24,564 nucleotides of DNA from a bacterium (lineage in GTDB: Bacteria; Patescibacteriota; Minisyncoccia; Phycocordibacterales; GCA-002787175). Within the stretch, counting starts at the first letter, position 1, and each line of letters starts with the position of its first letter. A program made the translations under genes and the position numbers. The DNA lies in the NCBI GenBank assembly GCA_030689285.1, contig JAUYJM010000038.1:1-24564 (forward strand), read 5' to 3'. Below the pieces are notes generated by a model. It was given only the letters and a program-made list of their open reading frames with translations, did not search any database and was not told the DNA's origin. Positions 1 through 6,463 of the stretch are shown here, piece after piece.

Positions 1-38
1 CTTACGATAAGAATCGTTCGAAAATATGGGAGAAGGGC

Positions 39-121
39 TTCGAATCTCTCACGCGATGTGCGCAGGCACATCGCTACCCTCCGTTTTTCGCGGACTCAAA
101 ACGGAGGGTGAGAGATTCGAA
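39..121. repeat. Nested inverted repeat: reversed, hairpin-interrupted copy of the tRNA-Ser 3' end
   Basis: The outer arms 39-52 (TTCGAATCTCTCAC) and 108-121 are exact reverse complements, the second being the T-loop/T-stem of tRNA-Ser. Inside lie two more stems: 53-60/67-74 (GCGATGTG, 6-nt loop, CACATCGC) and 76-87/98-109 (ACCCTCCGTTTT, 10-nt loop, AAAACGGAGGGT). The last stem includes the tRNA acceptor 3' strand. In effect the plus strand at 39-83 reads like the last 20 bases of the tRNA with a short palindromic insert in the middle. The minus-strand 3' trailer of the tRNA transcript could therefore pair with the tRNA's own 3' half. Confidence 0.85.
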
Positions 122-186
122 CTCTCGGTGGGTTTCCCCACGCCACGTTTCCAACGTGGTGCACTAGACCGCTATGCGAACCCTCC
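102..186 (-). tRNA. tRNA-Ser (anticodon GGA)
   Basis: Read on the minus strand this folds as a complete class II tRNA of 85 nt. The 7-bp acceptor stem is GGAGGGT with ACCCTCC, the D arm is GCA/TGC, the anticodon stem CCACG/CGTGG holds loop TTGGAAA (anticodon GGA), the long variable arm is GTGGG-GAAA-CCCAC, and the T arm is GAGAG-TTCGAAT-CTCTC. The discriminator base is G, as expected for serine. CCA is not encoded (TTTT follows), so it must be added after transcription. The long variable arm together with the GGA anticodon makes the serine identity secure. Confidence 0.96.
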
Positions 187-308
187 ATAATTTTACTTTC
201 AGAAACTTGCCGTAAAATATCCGTGTCACACTCGGAAATCTTTCCAAATTGCTTACTTGGCTTCTACATCGGTAAGAGACCAACACGAAGCCATCCTAAG
301 TTTTATCA

Positions 309-890
309 TTAAATTGATTTGTAGACAAATAGACTCAATACGGCGAAAACAATCGCTCCGTATAGAAGCCATGAAGCGAGCGCTAAAAACACAGGCAGAG
401 GCCAGACCACGAAAAGTAATACGAAACCAACGCCAAACGATTGCAGAATCATTTTTATCTTTCCGACTTTTTTGGCCGAAATATCGTGATGCAAAAAACG
501 CTTTCTATAAAACGCCCACACCACTATCCAAAGTTCCAAAAAAATTATTATAAACGCCAATTCTCTGCCTAAAAATTTGGAAACTACTATCGCAACCACG
601 ATTCCAATAAGAAGTTTGTCCGCCACGGGGTCATACATTTTACCCCATTCGGTTATTTTACCCTCGGTCCTCGCAAGCGCGCCGTCTACCGCGTCCGAAA
701 AAGCCGAAATAACGAACAGGACTGTGCCTGTCTTGAAAAAACCGTTGGTCAAAAAATATGCGACAAAAGGAATGGAAGCAAAACGGAAGGCGGTTATGTG
801 GTTGGGGGTCACAAATGATGGAATAAGAGGCAGAATTGTCGTCGCGATTATTTTGTCCGTTATTGTTACTTTAGAATTTGGTGAGATCAT
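309..890 (-). CDS. CDP-alcohol phosphatidyltransferase family membrane protein
   Basis: This 193-residue integral membrane enzyme is predicted to transfer a phosphatidyl group from CDP-diacylglycerol to a small alcohol such as glycerol-3-phosphate. The family signature D-x2-D-G-x2-A-R-x8-G-x3-D-x3-D is complete: D66, D69, G70, A73-R74, G83, D87 and D91. These aspartates bind the metals and catalyse. Hydrophobic helices occupy about 15-25, 35-60, 95-120 and 145-190. The length suits PgsA-type synthases, but the alcohol substrate cannot be read from sequence, so no symbol is given. The ATG at 890 starts MISPN, and AT-rich repeats lie just upstream. Family assignment is firm; the PgsA identity is only likely. 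Confidence 0.9.
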   Translation of the reverse strand: MISPNSKVTITDKIIATTILPLIPSFVTPNHITAFRFASIPFVAYFLTNGFFKTGTVLFVISAFSDAVDGALARTEGKITEWGKMYDPVADKLLIGIVVAIVVSKFLGRELAFIIIFLELWIVVWAFYRKRFLHHDISAKKVGKIKMILQSFGVGFVLLFVVWPLPVFLALASWLLYGAIVFAVLSLFVYKSI

Positions 891-910
891 TATGATGCCA
901 AGATTAGATT

Positions 911-1040
911 AATAACCAATAACCAAGATACAATCACCAAACATAATTCAGGACTAATACTGCAAAGAATGTTTATGTTCCTTTTCTTCCATTTGGTTAT
1001 TGGTTATTGTTTGGTTATTGTATCTTGTATCTTGGTTATT
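911..1040. repeat. AT-rich inverted/direct repeat block (TTGGTTATT units)
   Basis: The gene-free stretch between the phosphatidyltransferase (890) and htpX (1082) holds AATAACCAAGATACAA at 918-933 and its exact reverse complement at 1025-1040. Several copies of TTGGTTATT at 993-1020 can pair alternatively with 912-926. A smaller nested pair, AACATAA and TTATGTT, lies between them. The transcript would form a long, slippery AU-rich stem-loop. I see no ORF or protein remnant here. It may be a transcription end for htpX or a non-autonomous repeat element; the sequence does not decide. Confidence 0.7.
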
Positions 1041-1081
1041 ACCTGTGTGATTTTTGTCATATAAATAAAATTGTTCACTAA

Positions 1082-1987
1082 TCAAGCGTTTCTCAACGCT
1101 TTTATTCTCTCTTCCACCGGCGGATGGGTCATAAAGAGTCTGGTCAAAAAACCTTTAGCGCTTCCATGATTTGAGAATGGATTTGATATAAACAAATGCG
1201 CTGTGGCATGATTTGCGCGCTTCATAGGAGTGCCTTGCGCGGATATTTTTCGGAGAGCAGAAGCTAAAGCATCAGGATAGCGAGTCAAAAGCGCGCCGGA
1301 AGCATCTGCCAAAAACTCGCGTTTCCTTGAAATGGCAAGCTGTATTATTGTCGCGATGATAGGGGACAATATGGCGAGACCCACTCCTACTACAATCAAA
1401 ATAAGCTGTATTCTGCCGTCGCGGTTGCCGTTTCCCCTGTTTCCCCCACCCCATATGGTCATTCGCAGGAAAAAGTCGGACAAAAGAGCCACAAAACCGA
1501 CAAGCACCACCACAATCGTGGAAACAAGTATGTCCCGATTGCCGATATGCGACAGCTCGTGGGCGAGCACGCCCTCAAGTTCGCTTCTATCCAGCATGGC
1601 GAGAAGTCCCGTGGTTACCGCCACGGCCGCGTGCTCTTTGTTTCTGCCGGTTGCAAAAGCGTTGGGCGATGGGTCTTCAATAACGTAAAGGCGAGGTAAA
1701 GGAAGGCCGGCCGTGATGCAAAGATTTTCGGTAATATTCCAAAGTTCTCTGTGACTTTCGCGAGTGGTTGGCTTGGCACCGGAGATGGCCAAAGCTATTT
1801 TATCTGAATACCAGTAGCTAAAAACGTTCATAAAGACACTAAACACAACAGCGATTAAAAGAATTTCCGGAGCGTTGTAGATAAACGAAAAACCCCAGCC
1901 GAGAGCGATGATAACAATGAAAAAGCCCGTCATCAAAATCCAGGTTTTACGTATGTTTGCGTCTTGATGGGTGTAAAGGCTAGACAT
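1082..1987 (-). CDS. htpX: HtpX-type M48 membrane metalloprotease
   Basis: This 301-residue zinc endopeptidase is anchored in the cytoplasmic membrane and is expected to degrade misfolded membrane proteins. Two N-terminal transmembrane helices (about 15-35 and 40-60) are followed by the zinc motif H143-E144-L-S-H147. Another membrane pair spans roughly 155-172 and 193-218. The downstream glutamate ligand lies in RKREFLAD (E224). Length and order match HtpX throughout. It is transcribed with lemA, a pairing often seen in bacteria, with a four-helix-bundle gene between them. The ATG at 1987 is preceded by an AT-rich repeat arm (1993-2010) that contains a -10-like TATAAC 9 nt upstream and no clear Shine-Dalgarno. 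Confidence 0.95.
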   Translation of the reverse strand: MSSLYTHQDANIRKTWILMTGFFIVIIALGWGFSFIYNAPEILLIAVVFSVFMNVFSYWYSDKIALAISGAKPTTRESHRELWNITENLCITAGLPLPRLYVIEDPSPNAFATGRNKEHAAVAVTTGLLAMLDRSELEGVLAHELSHIGNRDILVSTIVVVLVGFVALLSDFFLRMTIWGGGNRGNGNRDGRIQLILIVVGVGLAILSPIIATIIQLAISRKREFLADASGALLTRYPDALASALRKISAQGTPMKRANHATAHLFISNPFSNHGSAKGFLTRLFMTHPPVEERIKALRNA

Positions 1988-1992
1988 GTTAA

Positions 1993-2010
1993 AAATGTTA
2001 TAATGTTCTA
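1993..2010. repeat. Left arm of inverted repeat flanking the four-helix-bundle gene
   Basis: AAATGTTATAATGTTCTA here matches the reverse complement of 2422-2439 at 16 of 18 positions. The two arms bracket the 130-residue ORF at 2028-2420. This arm lies 6 nt before the htpX ATG and may supply a -10-like box. Confidence 0.65.
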
Positions 2011-2027
2011 CTTGTTTTAGATGAAAA

Positions 2028-2420
2028 TTACCTGTTCAGAAATTTATGCAGGGCGATAAGTTTAAAATATTCCTCCTTCAAAAGTTCTTCCAATTGTCTG
2101 GTGTCATGTGGTTCAATAAATTTTTCTTGGATGGCTATTCTACAACAAGATACGCATTCCAAAACCGAAGCTTTAGATCTGCTTACATACACGCAAAATC
2201 CTTTTTTAGTAGGCTGACCGGAACCCTCTGCCACATTGAGAACAATTGAGGTACTTGTTCTTTTAAGTTGGTCAGATAAAGCGAATTGCTCTTCCTTTGG
2301 AAACTTTTTTGTGATTCTGTAAGCATGTCCCACTATTTTCATCCCTAATTTCCAAACATCTAAATCTTCAAATCGGTAACCTTTGAAACTGAAAGGAGTA
2401 TTTTCCATTTCTTCTGTCAT
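2028..2420 (-). CDS. Four helix bundle protein (S23/23S rRNA intervening-sequence family)
   Basis: This is a 130-residue, all-helical protein of the family first found in 23S rRNA intervening sequences and related to the Avd accessory protein of diversity-generating retroelements. Characteristic segments are FEDLDVWKLGMKI near the N-terminus, FPKEEQFALSDQLKRTS in the middle, then IVLNVAEGSG and a long helix with SRSKASVLE. The biochemical role is unknown; family members form pentameric basic barrels and may bind nucleic acid. It is wedged between lemA and htpX and bordered by an 18-bp imperfect inverted repeat, which looks like an insertion into that gene pair. No reverse transcriptase, template repeat or rRNA gene is in the window, so a retroelement role is not supported here. 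Confidence 0.88.
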   Translation of the reverse strand: MTEEMENTPFSFKGYRFEDLDVWKLGMKIVGHAYRITKKFPKEEQFALSDQLKRTSTSIVLNVAEGSGQPTKKGFCVYVSRSKASVLECVSCCRIAIQEKFIEPHDTRQLEELLKEEYFKLIALHKFLNR

Positions 2421-2421
2421 T

Positions 2422-2439
2422 TACAACATTACAACATTT
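2422..2439. repeat. Right arm of inverted repeat flanking the four-helix-bundle gene
   Basis: TACAACATTACAACATTT sits one base upstream of the four-helix-bundle start codon and is the imperfect reverse complement (16/18) of 1993-2010. In minus-strand reading it gives TGTAAT seven bases before the ATG, which could act as a -10 box. Confidence 0.65.
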
Positions 2440-2446
2440 AGAACAG

Positions 2447-3010
2447 CTAAAACTTCACTTCCGCCGGCTCTTTTGCCGCCGCTTCTCCTTCGCCGAGTTC
2501 AAACAGCTCCATTTTGGCAAAATTAAACATTCCCGCTATGACGTTTGCGGGAAAACTCTCCACCTTTGTGTTTAGGTCTCGGACATTGGTGTTGTAAAAC
2601 CTGCGAGCCGCCTGAATTTTGTTCTCCGTGTCGGAAAGTTCGCGTTGAAGTTCCAAAAAATTTTGATTGGCTTTCAAATCTGGATATGCCTCCGCTATGG
2701 CAAAAATGGATTTCAAAGCCCCCGTAAGCATATTTTCCGCCTGTGACTTGTCATGGAGATTGCCCGCTCCCATGGCACGCGCCCTCGCTTCACTGACTTT
2801 CTCAAAAGCCGCCGATTCGTGCGTGGCGTATCCTTTGACCGTGTTTACAAGATTAGGAATAAGGTCGTATCGGCGTTTTAACTGAACGTCAATGTCGGCC
2901 CAGGCCTCTTTTGCCCTGTTCACCAGACGGACAAAGCCGTTGTAAGAAGCTACCACCCAAGCTACCAAAACCGCAAGAATGCCTAAAATTACATAGGTTA
3001 CTGTTGACAT
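2447..3010 (-). CDS. lemA: LemA family membrane protein
   Basis: This 187-residue LemA protein has one N-terminal transmembrane helix (about 4-24), a short outside segment and a mostly helical body. Recognisable family features include YNGFVRLVNRAKEAWADIDVQLKRRYDLIPNLV (residues about 24-56, the most conserved part), then NFLELQRELSDTENKIQAARRFYN and the F-PANVIAGMFNF region near the C-terminus. The function is not established; the family is commonly found beside htpX, as here, hinting at shared membrane stress or quality-control work. It appears to be the first gene of the lemA, four-helix-bundle, htpX unit. An extended -10 promoter lies about 30 nt upstream. No clear Shine-Dalgarno precedes the ATG at 3010. 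Confidence 0.94.
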   Translation of the reverse strand: MSTVTYVILGILAVLVAWVVASYNGFVRLVNRAKEAWADIDVQLKRRYDLIPNLVNTVKGYATHESAAFEKVSEARARAMGAGNLHDKSQAENMLTGALKSIFAIAEAYPDLKANQNFLELQRELSDTENKIQAARRFYNTNVRDLNTKVESFPANVIAGMFNFAKMELFELGEGEAAAKEPAEVKF

Positions 3011-3038
3011 AAAAGTTGATTAGTTTGTAATATTTTAA

Positions 3039-3068
3039 ATTGTATCATAAGAGACGCTAAGTACGCAA
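3039..3068 (-). promoter_or_regulatory. Predicted sigma-70 promoter of lemA
   Basis: On the minus strand TTGCGT (3063-3068) is followed after 18 bp by TACAAT (3039-3044), which is preceded by TG one base upstream (extended -10). It lies 28 nt before the lemA ATG. It would drive lemA, the four-helix-bundle gene and htpX. Confidence 0.6.
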
Positions 3069-3099
3069 AAAGATTCATCGTATGACACTCGCTTAGAAA

Positions 3100-3136
3100 A
3101 TCCCCACAATTCGCATCTGATGCGAATTGTGGGGAT
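3100..3136 (-). terminator. Hairpin terminator of the GT-B-like gene
   Basis: A perfect 17-bp stem (3100-3116 with 3120-3136, loop CTG) starts from ATCCCCACAATTCGCAT. On the minus strand it follows the stop of the 3169-4278 gene and is succeeded by TTTTCTAAG, a short U-tract. It separates that gene from the lemA promoter. Confidence 0.7.
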
Positions 3137-3168
3137 GTGGGCGCAAGCAATGTTTTTATTTTTCTCTT

Positions 3169-4278
3169 TTACTTATAAAAACGAAAAGCTTTTGCCGCTT
3201 TCACCACCGCGTCCGCCGCCACCTGAACATCAAACGGGACTGGCCTCAATAACTTTTTTTGCGTGGACTGAATTTCTTCTTGCCGCCCTTCAATCTCACC
3301 AACGACATCCAGTGTCTGTCCCAGTGTTACCTGGAGCGCCGCGCCGCCCAAAACCAGAGGATGATGCTTTGTCCCAGATTCACCCTGAAGTTTCTCGCTA
3401 AGGTGAGGACTCCAGACGCAGATGGGGATTTTTCCCGCATACGCGGCGGCGCGAAGACCTGATCCTGTGGCGGCAAAAATACCGTCCGCAAGCGTGGCCA
3501 AACTATCGCTGTCGCAACCTTCAAACCAACGAACAGTCCCAGGGAACTGGCGTTCAAAGTTTGCTACCGAGCCATTCCACTTTTTCTTATCTTCCTCTGA
3601 AGCGCCCGGGTGAAAGCGAGGCACAATGGCAATCTTTTTCCCGACTTGAACGCTCACCGCGCAAACAGCAAGAGCGGTTGAAATGACATCTTCGCTCTCT
3701 TGCCACTTTTGGCTCAAGAGAATGAAAGAATAATCCGCTCCCACAACCGCTTTGGAAAAATCGGTTTTTGTTTTGTCCGCCACAGATTTTGCCGACACCG
3801 TGGCAGACAAATCACCGACAACGACGACTTGGTAGTTATGATGAGCATAAGCCGTGCATTCTTGAATCAATCGCCTGCCGAGTTCGTCAATAGTGAGGAC
3901 CAGATCGGCTGGAAATCGGCAACGATTGACGGCACCCCAGTTGTCGTCCAAAACGACTACCGGCACGTTGAATCCGTTTCTGTAGTCAGCGTCAATAAAG
4001 ATTTCCTCGCTTCTAATTGGCGAGCTTAAGCCAGTCATCAAGACATCGGGCTTTGTATCCAGAAAGACTGCAGACGGCGTGATATCCCACGGCTCGTCAA
4101 TTTTAAGAGGCCCTTCATCATATATACGTACCGGAAGATTAGCTTTTCTCCATTCCTCCACCGACAAACCTTCGGCTATGACAGTGATTTCAGCGCCGCC
4201 GCGGCTTAGTAGCTCCTTGGCGATTCGCGTCGCAATCATCCCGGGCTTTTTGTCTCGAGTCACGCATAACACTTTCAT
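3169..4278 (-). CDS. GT-B-fold glycosyltransferase-like protein of unknown function
   Basis: This 369-residue soluble protein starts with MKVLCVTRDKKPGMIATRIA, typical of the first Rossmann strand and helix of GT-B enzymes. It then has alternating strands and helices with MTGLSSP, VVVLDDNWGAVNR and FPADLVLTIDE. The second half contains YSFILLSQKWQESEDVI, AIVPRFHPGASEEDKKKW and an ATGSGLRAAAYAGKIPICVWSP segment that resembles the nucleotide-binding loop of GT-B or UDP-GlcNAc 2-epimerase-like folds. I cannot name a specific family or donor. It is a single-gene unit: promoter at 4358-4385, AAAGGA Shine-Dalgarno 8 nt before the ATG, and hairpin terminator at 3100-3136. Proximity to the sugar locus suggests a role with glycans, but this is inference. 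Confidence 0.6.
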   Translation of the reverse strand: MKVLCVTRDKKPGMIATRIAKELLSRGGAEITVIAEGLSVEEWRKANLPVRIYDEGPLKIDEPWDITPSAVFLDTKPDVLMTGLSSPIRSEEIFIDADYRNGFNVPVVVLDDNWGAVNRCRFPADLVLTIDELGRRLIQECTAYAHHNYQVVVVGDLSATVSAKSVADKTKTDFSKAVVGADYSFILLSQKWQESEDVISTALAVCAVSVQVGKKIAIVPRFHPGASEEDKKKWNGSVANFERQFPGTVRWFEGCDSDSLATLADGIFAATGSGLRAAAYAGKIPICVWSPHLSEKLQGESGTKHHPLVLGGAALQVTLGQTLDVVGEIEGRQEEIQSTQKKLLRPVPFDVQVAADAVVKAAKAFRFYK

Positions 4279-4357
4279 TTATCAGTCCTTTTTTTGATTG
4301 TTCTTCCTTGTCTTAGCCCGTCTTTGCCGATTTAAAAGGCCGAAACGTCTAAACGAT

Positions 4358-4385
4358 AGATTACCACTTATAAAGAAAAAGTCAA
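4358..4385 (-). promoter_or_regulatory. Predicted promoter of the GT-B-like gene
   Basis: On the minus strand TTGACT (4380-4385), a 16-bp spacer, then TAATCT (4358-4363) preceded by TGG, making an extended -10. The -35 box begins one base after the 36-bp palindrome at 4387-4422. The leader is about 70 nt and ends with an AAAGGA ribosome binding site. Confidence 0.5.
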
Positions 4386-4386
4386 T

Positions 4387-4422
4387 ATATATCCAGTCAT
4401 TTTGCAAAATGACTGGATATAT
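4387..4422. terminator. 36-bp perfect palindrome, probable terminator downstream of the Gfo/Idh gene
   Basis: ATATATCCAGTCATTTTG is followed immediately by its exact reverse complement. It lies in the 297-base gene-free stretch 4279-4575, about 150 nt after the oxidoreductase stop. As RNA it forms an 18-bp stem with a tight tip. On the minus strand the sequence after it runs into TTGACTTTTTC, so termination and the next promoter are packed together. It is symmetric enough to be a protein-binding operator as well. Apart from this and the promoter, the rest of 4423-4575 shows only a doubtful 28-codon ORF. Confidence 0.6.
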
Positions 4423-4575
4423 CGTCTTGCGTAAATTGTACCGGCATATTGCGTAACGTGTCTCCAACCGAGTATCCATTTAGGCAGAGGGCTCGTTTCT
4501 ATAATAATTCAGTGCCACAACGGCAGAGATTTGAGCAAGAACACGCTCTTCCCCGCGCCAAAGCATGCCAAAAGA

Positions 4576-5637
4576 TTAAATTTTGATACCTTGTTTGCCC
4601 AGATTTTTCCAGGACGCTTCAATGACTTTCATAACTTCCACCCCGCTCTCCAAAGATAGAGGAGAACTTTCAGCCCGAACCTGCTTTTTTAAAATTTTAT
4701 CTATATGAAGCATTTCTGCGTAAAAATCGTCAGGCCTTTTCTTTGCGAAAATTTCTTCGTTTATTTTTCCATCATTGCCGGAAAATTTCACAATGTCCCC
4801 TTCCGGAGAACCTCCGCAAATCCACTCTATAAAACCTTTTTCTCCCTGCAATCTGGCCCATTTGCGCGTCGGATAAGTTACCACGTCCTGAATAACTCTC
4901 CCTACCTTTCCCTTTTCTGTCTCAAACTGAAACGCGGCGAGCGAATCGTATTCTGCTTTGCCTAGCTTTTCAACTTTGAAAGTGGAGGAAACCTTGCGCC
5001 ACTTCCCTAGTCCGGAAATTTTTGCCAAATACTGCCATAAATGGAGAGCGTGTGAATGTTCTCCGGACGCGCCTCCGCCTTTCTTCCAATATCCAAGATA
5101 TGTATCCTGCGGCCCTTTAAGCCATGGGTGAGCTTTGAAAATTCCCTGCCAATGCTCGCGAAATTCCACATCCAACGTTGAAACATCGCCTATGGTTTTT
5201 TCTTTAAGGAGTCCGGCCACACGGTCTATGGATTTCGCCACAGCATGGTCGTAACCCAGGACAACTTTTACAAACTTTTGTTTTTTATAAGCTGTCAAAA
5301 ATTTCTTCAGATTTTCATCAAATGGGAAAGAAAGCGGCTTTTCAAGTTGTAAAATTTTCGGTTTCTCTTTAAGCGCGTCAAGCGCAAGCAGGGAACGGAC
5401 ATTGGGTGGCGTCCCTATGCAGATAAGGTCAAAACCTCCCTTGGGAGCCTCATCGGAGGTAAAAAGTTTTATACTCTCGTCCCATTTACCGTACCTAGAT
5501 GGGTAAATATCGTCTCTCATCCTTTTTAGGGCAGCCTCGTTCGCGTCCACCACAAAAACGCTCCAGCCCATCCGCCTAGCGGCTTGCGCCAAGTGATTGC
5601 CAATAGACCCCGCCCCGATGATTTTTACTTTTATCAT
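4576..5637 (-). CDS. Gfo/Idh/MocA family NAD(P)-dependent oxidoreductase
   Basis: This 353-residue two-domain dehydrogenase has a Rossmann N-terminus (MIKVKIIGAGSIGNHLA, dinucleotide loop G8-A-G-S-I-G13), then ICIGTPPN (73-79), the family E99-K100-P101 motif and GEHSHALHLWQ (192-202) where the catalytic histidine is expected. These enzymes oxidise or reduce a sugar hydroxyl, often on nucleotide sugars. I chose the ATG at 5637 rather than the longer reading (5712) because it places the dinucleotide motif at the normal distance and falls 16 nt after the preceding stop. It ends the first nonulosonate set. Homologues in such clusters may tailor the sugar, but the substrate is unknown. Confidence 0.87.
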   Translation of the reverse strand: MIKVKIIGAGSIGNHLAQAARRMGWSVFVVDANEAALKRMRDDIYPSRYGKWDESIKLFTSDEAPKGGFDLICIGTPPNVRSLLALDALKEKPKILQLEKPLSFPFDENLKKFLTAYKKQKFVKVVLGYDHAVAKSIDRVAGLLKEKTIGDVSTLDVEFREHWQGIFKAHPWLKGPQDTYLGYWKKGGGASGEHSHALHLWQYLAKISGLGKWRKVSSTFKVEKLGKAEYDSLAAFQFETEKGKVGRVIQDVVTYPTRKWARLQGEKGFIEWICGGSPEGDIVKFSGNDGKINEEIFAKKRPDDFYAEMLHIDKILKKQVRAESSPLSLESGVEVMKVIEASWKNLGKQGIKI

Positions 5638-5653
5638 AATTTTTTCATTAAAT

Positions 5654-6373
5654 CTAAAACAACTGTTTATACTTCTCCATAAGTTTTTCCGCCATTGCAA
5701 AATCAAACTCATTGTCTATGTTTACCGACTCCCAATCTTCCATCGTGTAGCCCGCGATTTTATCTCCTGTCATAGATTTTTTTTCTAAAACCGTCTCCGG
5801 CCAAAAAGCATTCATTGAACCGTTGTTTTGATAAACTTTCGGCAAAATCTGACGCGGCGCGTTATATGGCTCTTTGATGCCTGTATGTTCTTCAGACAAA
5901 AACGGCATTAAAAAACCCTCTTCATAACGCCACATTTTGTAAGGATGCTTGCACGCTTTTGAAACCGCCCGCACGGAATCGGCTTTTTCCTTGCCGAGTT
6001 TTTCCAAAAGTTCTATTCCCTCTTTTATTCTTTCGGCTCGTCTCAACGGAGCGGTAGCGCGTAAATCTACTATCATATCCGGCAGATCATCCATCTTTTT
6101 TAATTCTTCAATATGATGCGTAAAAACAGGCAGGTCTTCAGTCAGGTCTTCCGCAAGATTATTTGGACGGCTGAATACTTCGGCGCCGGCGGCTCTTCCC
6201 GTCTTAGCGATTTCCACGTCATCTGTATTTACTATGACTTTTGAGATATACGGTACTTTAAGCGCGGCTTCAATCGTCCATGCAATAAGAGGTTTACCGT
6301 GAAGCGGTCGGATATTTTTCCCCGGCAGGCCCTTTGAACCCCCTCTAGCTGGGATAATCGCGTATATCTTCAT
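5654..6373 (-). CDS. Acylneuraminate-type CMP-sugar cytidylyltransferase (first copy)
   Basis: This 239-residue enzyme activates a nonulosonic acid with CTP, giving the CMP-sugar and pyrophosphate. It begins MKIYAIIPARGGSKGLPGKN, the canonical nucleotide-binding signature of NeuA/LegF/PseF proteins. It continues with HGKPLIAWTIEAAL, VIVNTDD, LRATAPLR and INIDNEFDF-like VNIDNEFDFAMAE near the C-terminus, where metal-binding acidic residues are expected. The start is the ATG at 6373; a GTG one codon earlier is less likely. A promoter lies 6 nt upstream of the ATG, so the message is probably leaderless. The neighbouring synthase and phosphatase point to a sialic-acid-like or KDN-like product. 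Confidence 0.92.
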   Translation of the reverse strand: MKIYAIIPARGGSKGLPGKNIRPLHGKPLIAWTIEAALKVPYISKVIVNTDDVEIAKTGRAAGAEVFSRPNNLAEDLTEDLPVFTHHIEELKKMDDLPDMIVDLRATAPLRRAERIKEGIELLEKLGKEKADSVRAVSKACKHPYKMWRYEEGFLMPFLSEEHTGIKEPYNAPRQILPKVYQNNGSMNAFWPETVLEKKSMTGDKIAGYTMEDWESVNIDNEFDFAMAEKLMEKYKQLF

Positions 6374-6379
6374 CACTGA

Positions 6380-6408
6380 AATATATCAAAAATAAAATCC
6401 AAATACAA
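6380..6408 (-). promoter_or_regulatory. Predicted leaderless promoter of the first cytidylyltransferase
   Basis: Minus strand: TTGTAT (6403-6408), 17-bp spacer, TATATT (6380-6385) with TG one base upstream (extended -10). Only six bases separate the -10 box from the ATG at 6373, placing transcription start at or next to the start codon. Confidence 0.6.
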
Positions 6409-6463
6409 CAAAAAACCGCTTGGCAACTTGAATATATGCTCAGCGATTCAATAGAAAACCGAT

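Noticed and set aside
1..75. CRISPR-like or second tRNA at the left edge
   Set aside because: Only a partial inverted copy of tRNA-Ser 3' sequence with a hairpin; no anticodon arm, no spaced direct repeats.
2028..2420. Diversity-generating retroelement suggested by the Avd-related four-helix protein
   Set aside because: No reverse transcriptase, template repeat or variable-repeat gene in the window.
4282..4479. A 65-codon minus-strand ORF over the palindrome
   Set aside because: It reads through the promoter and palindrome of the GT-B-like gene and has no protein-like motif.
4480..4566. A 28-codon ORF on the minus strand just after the Gfo/Idh gene (starts MLWRGEERVLAQ)
   Set aside because: No Shine-Dalgarno, no known family, and too short to judge; could be a gene remnant, so left out as a feature.
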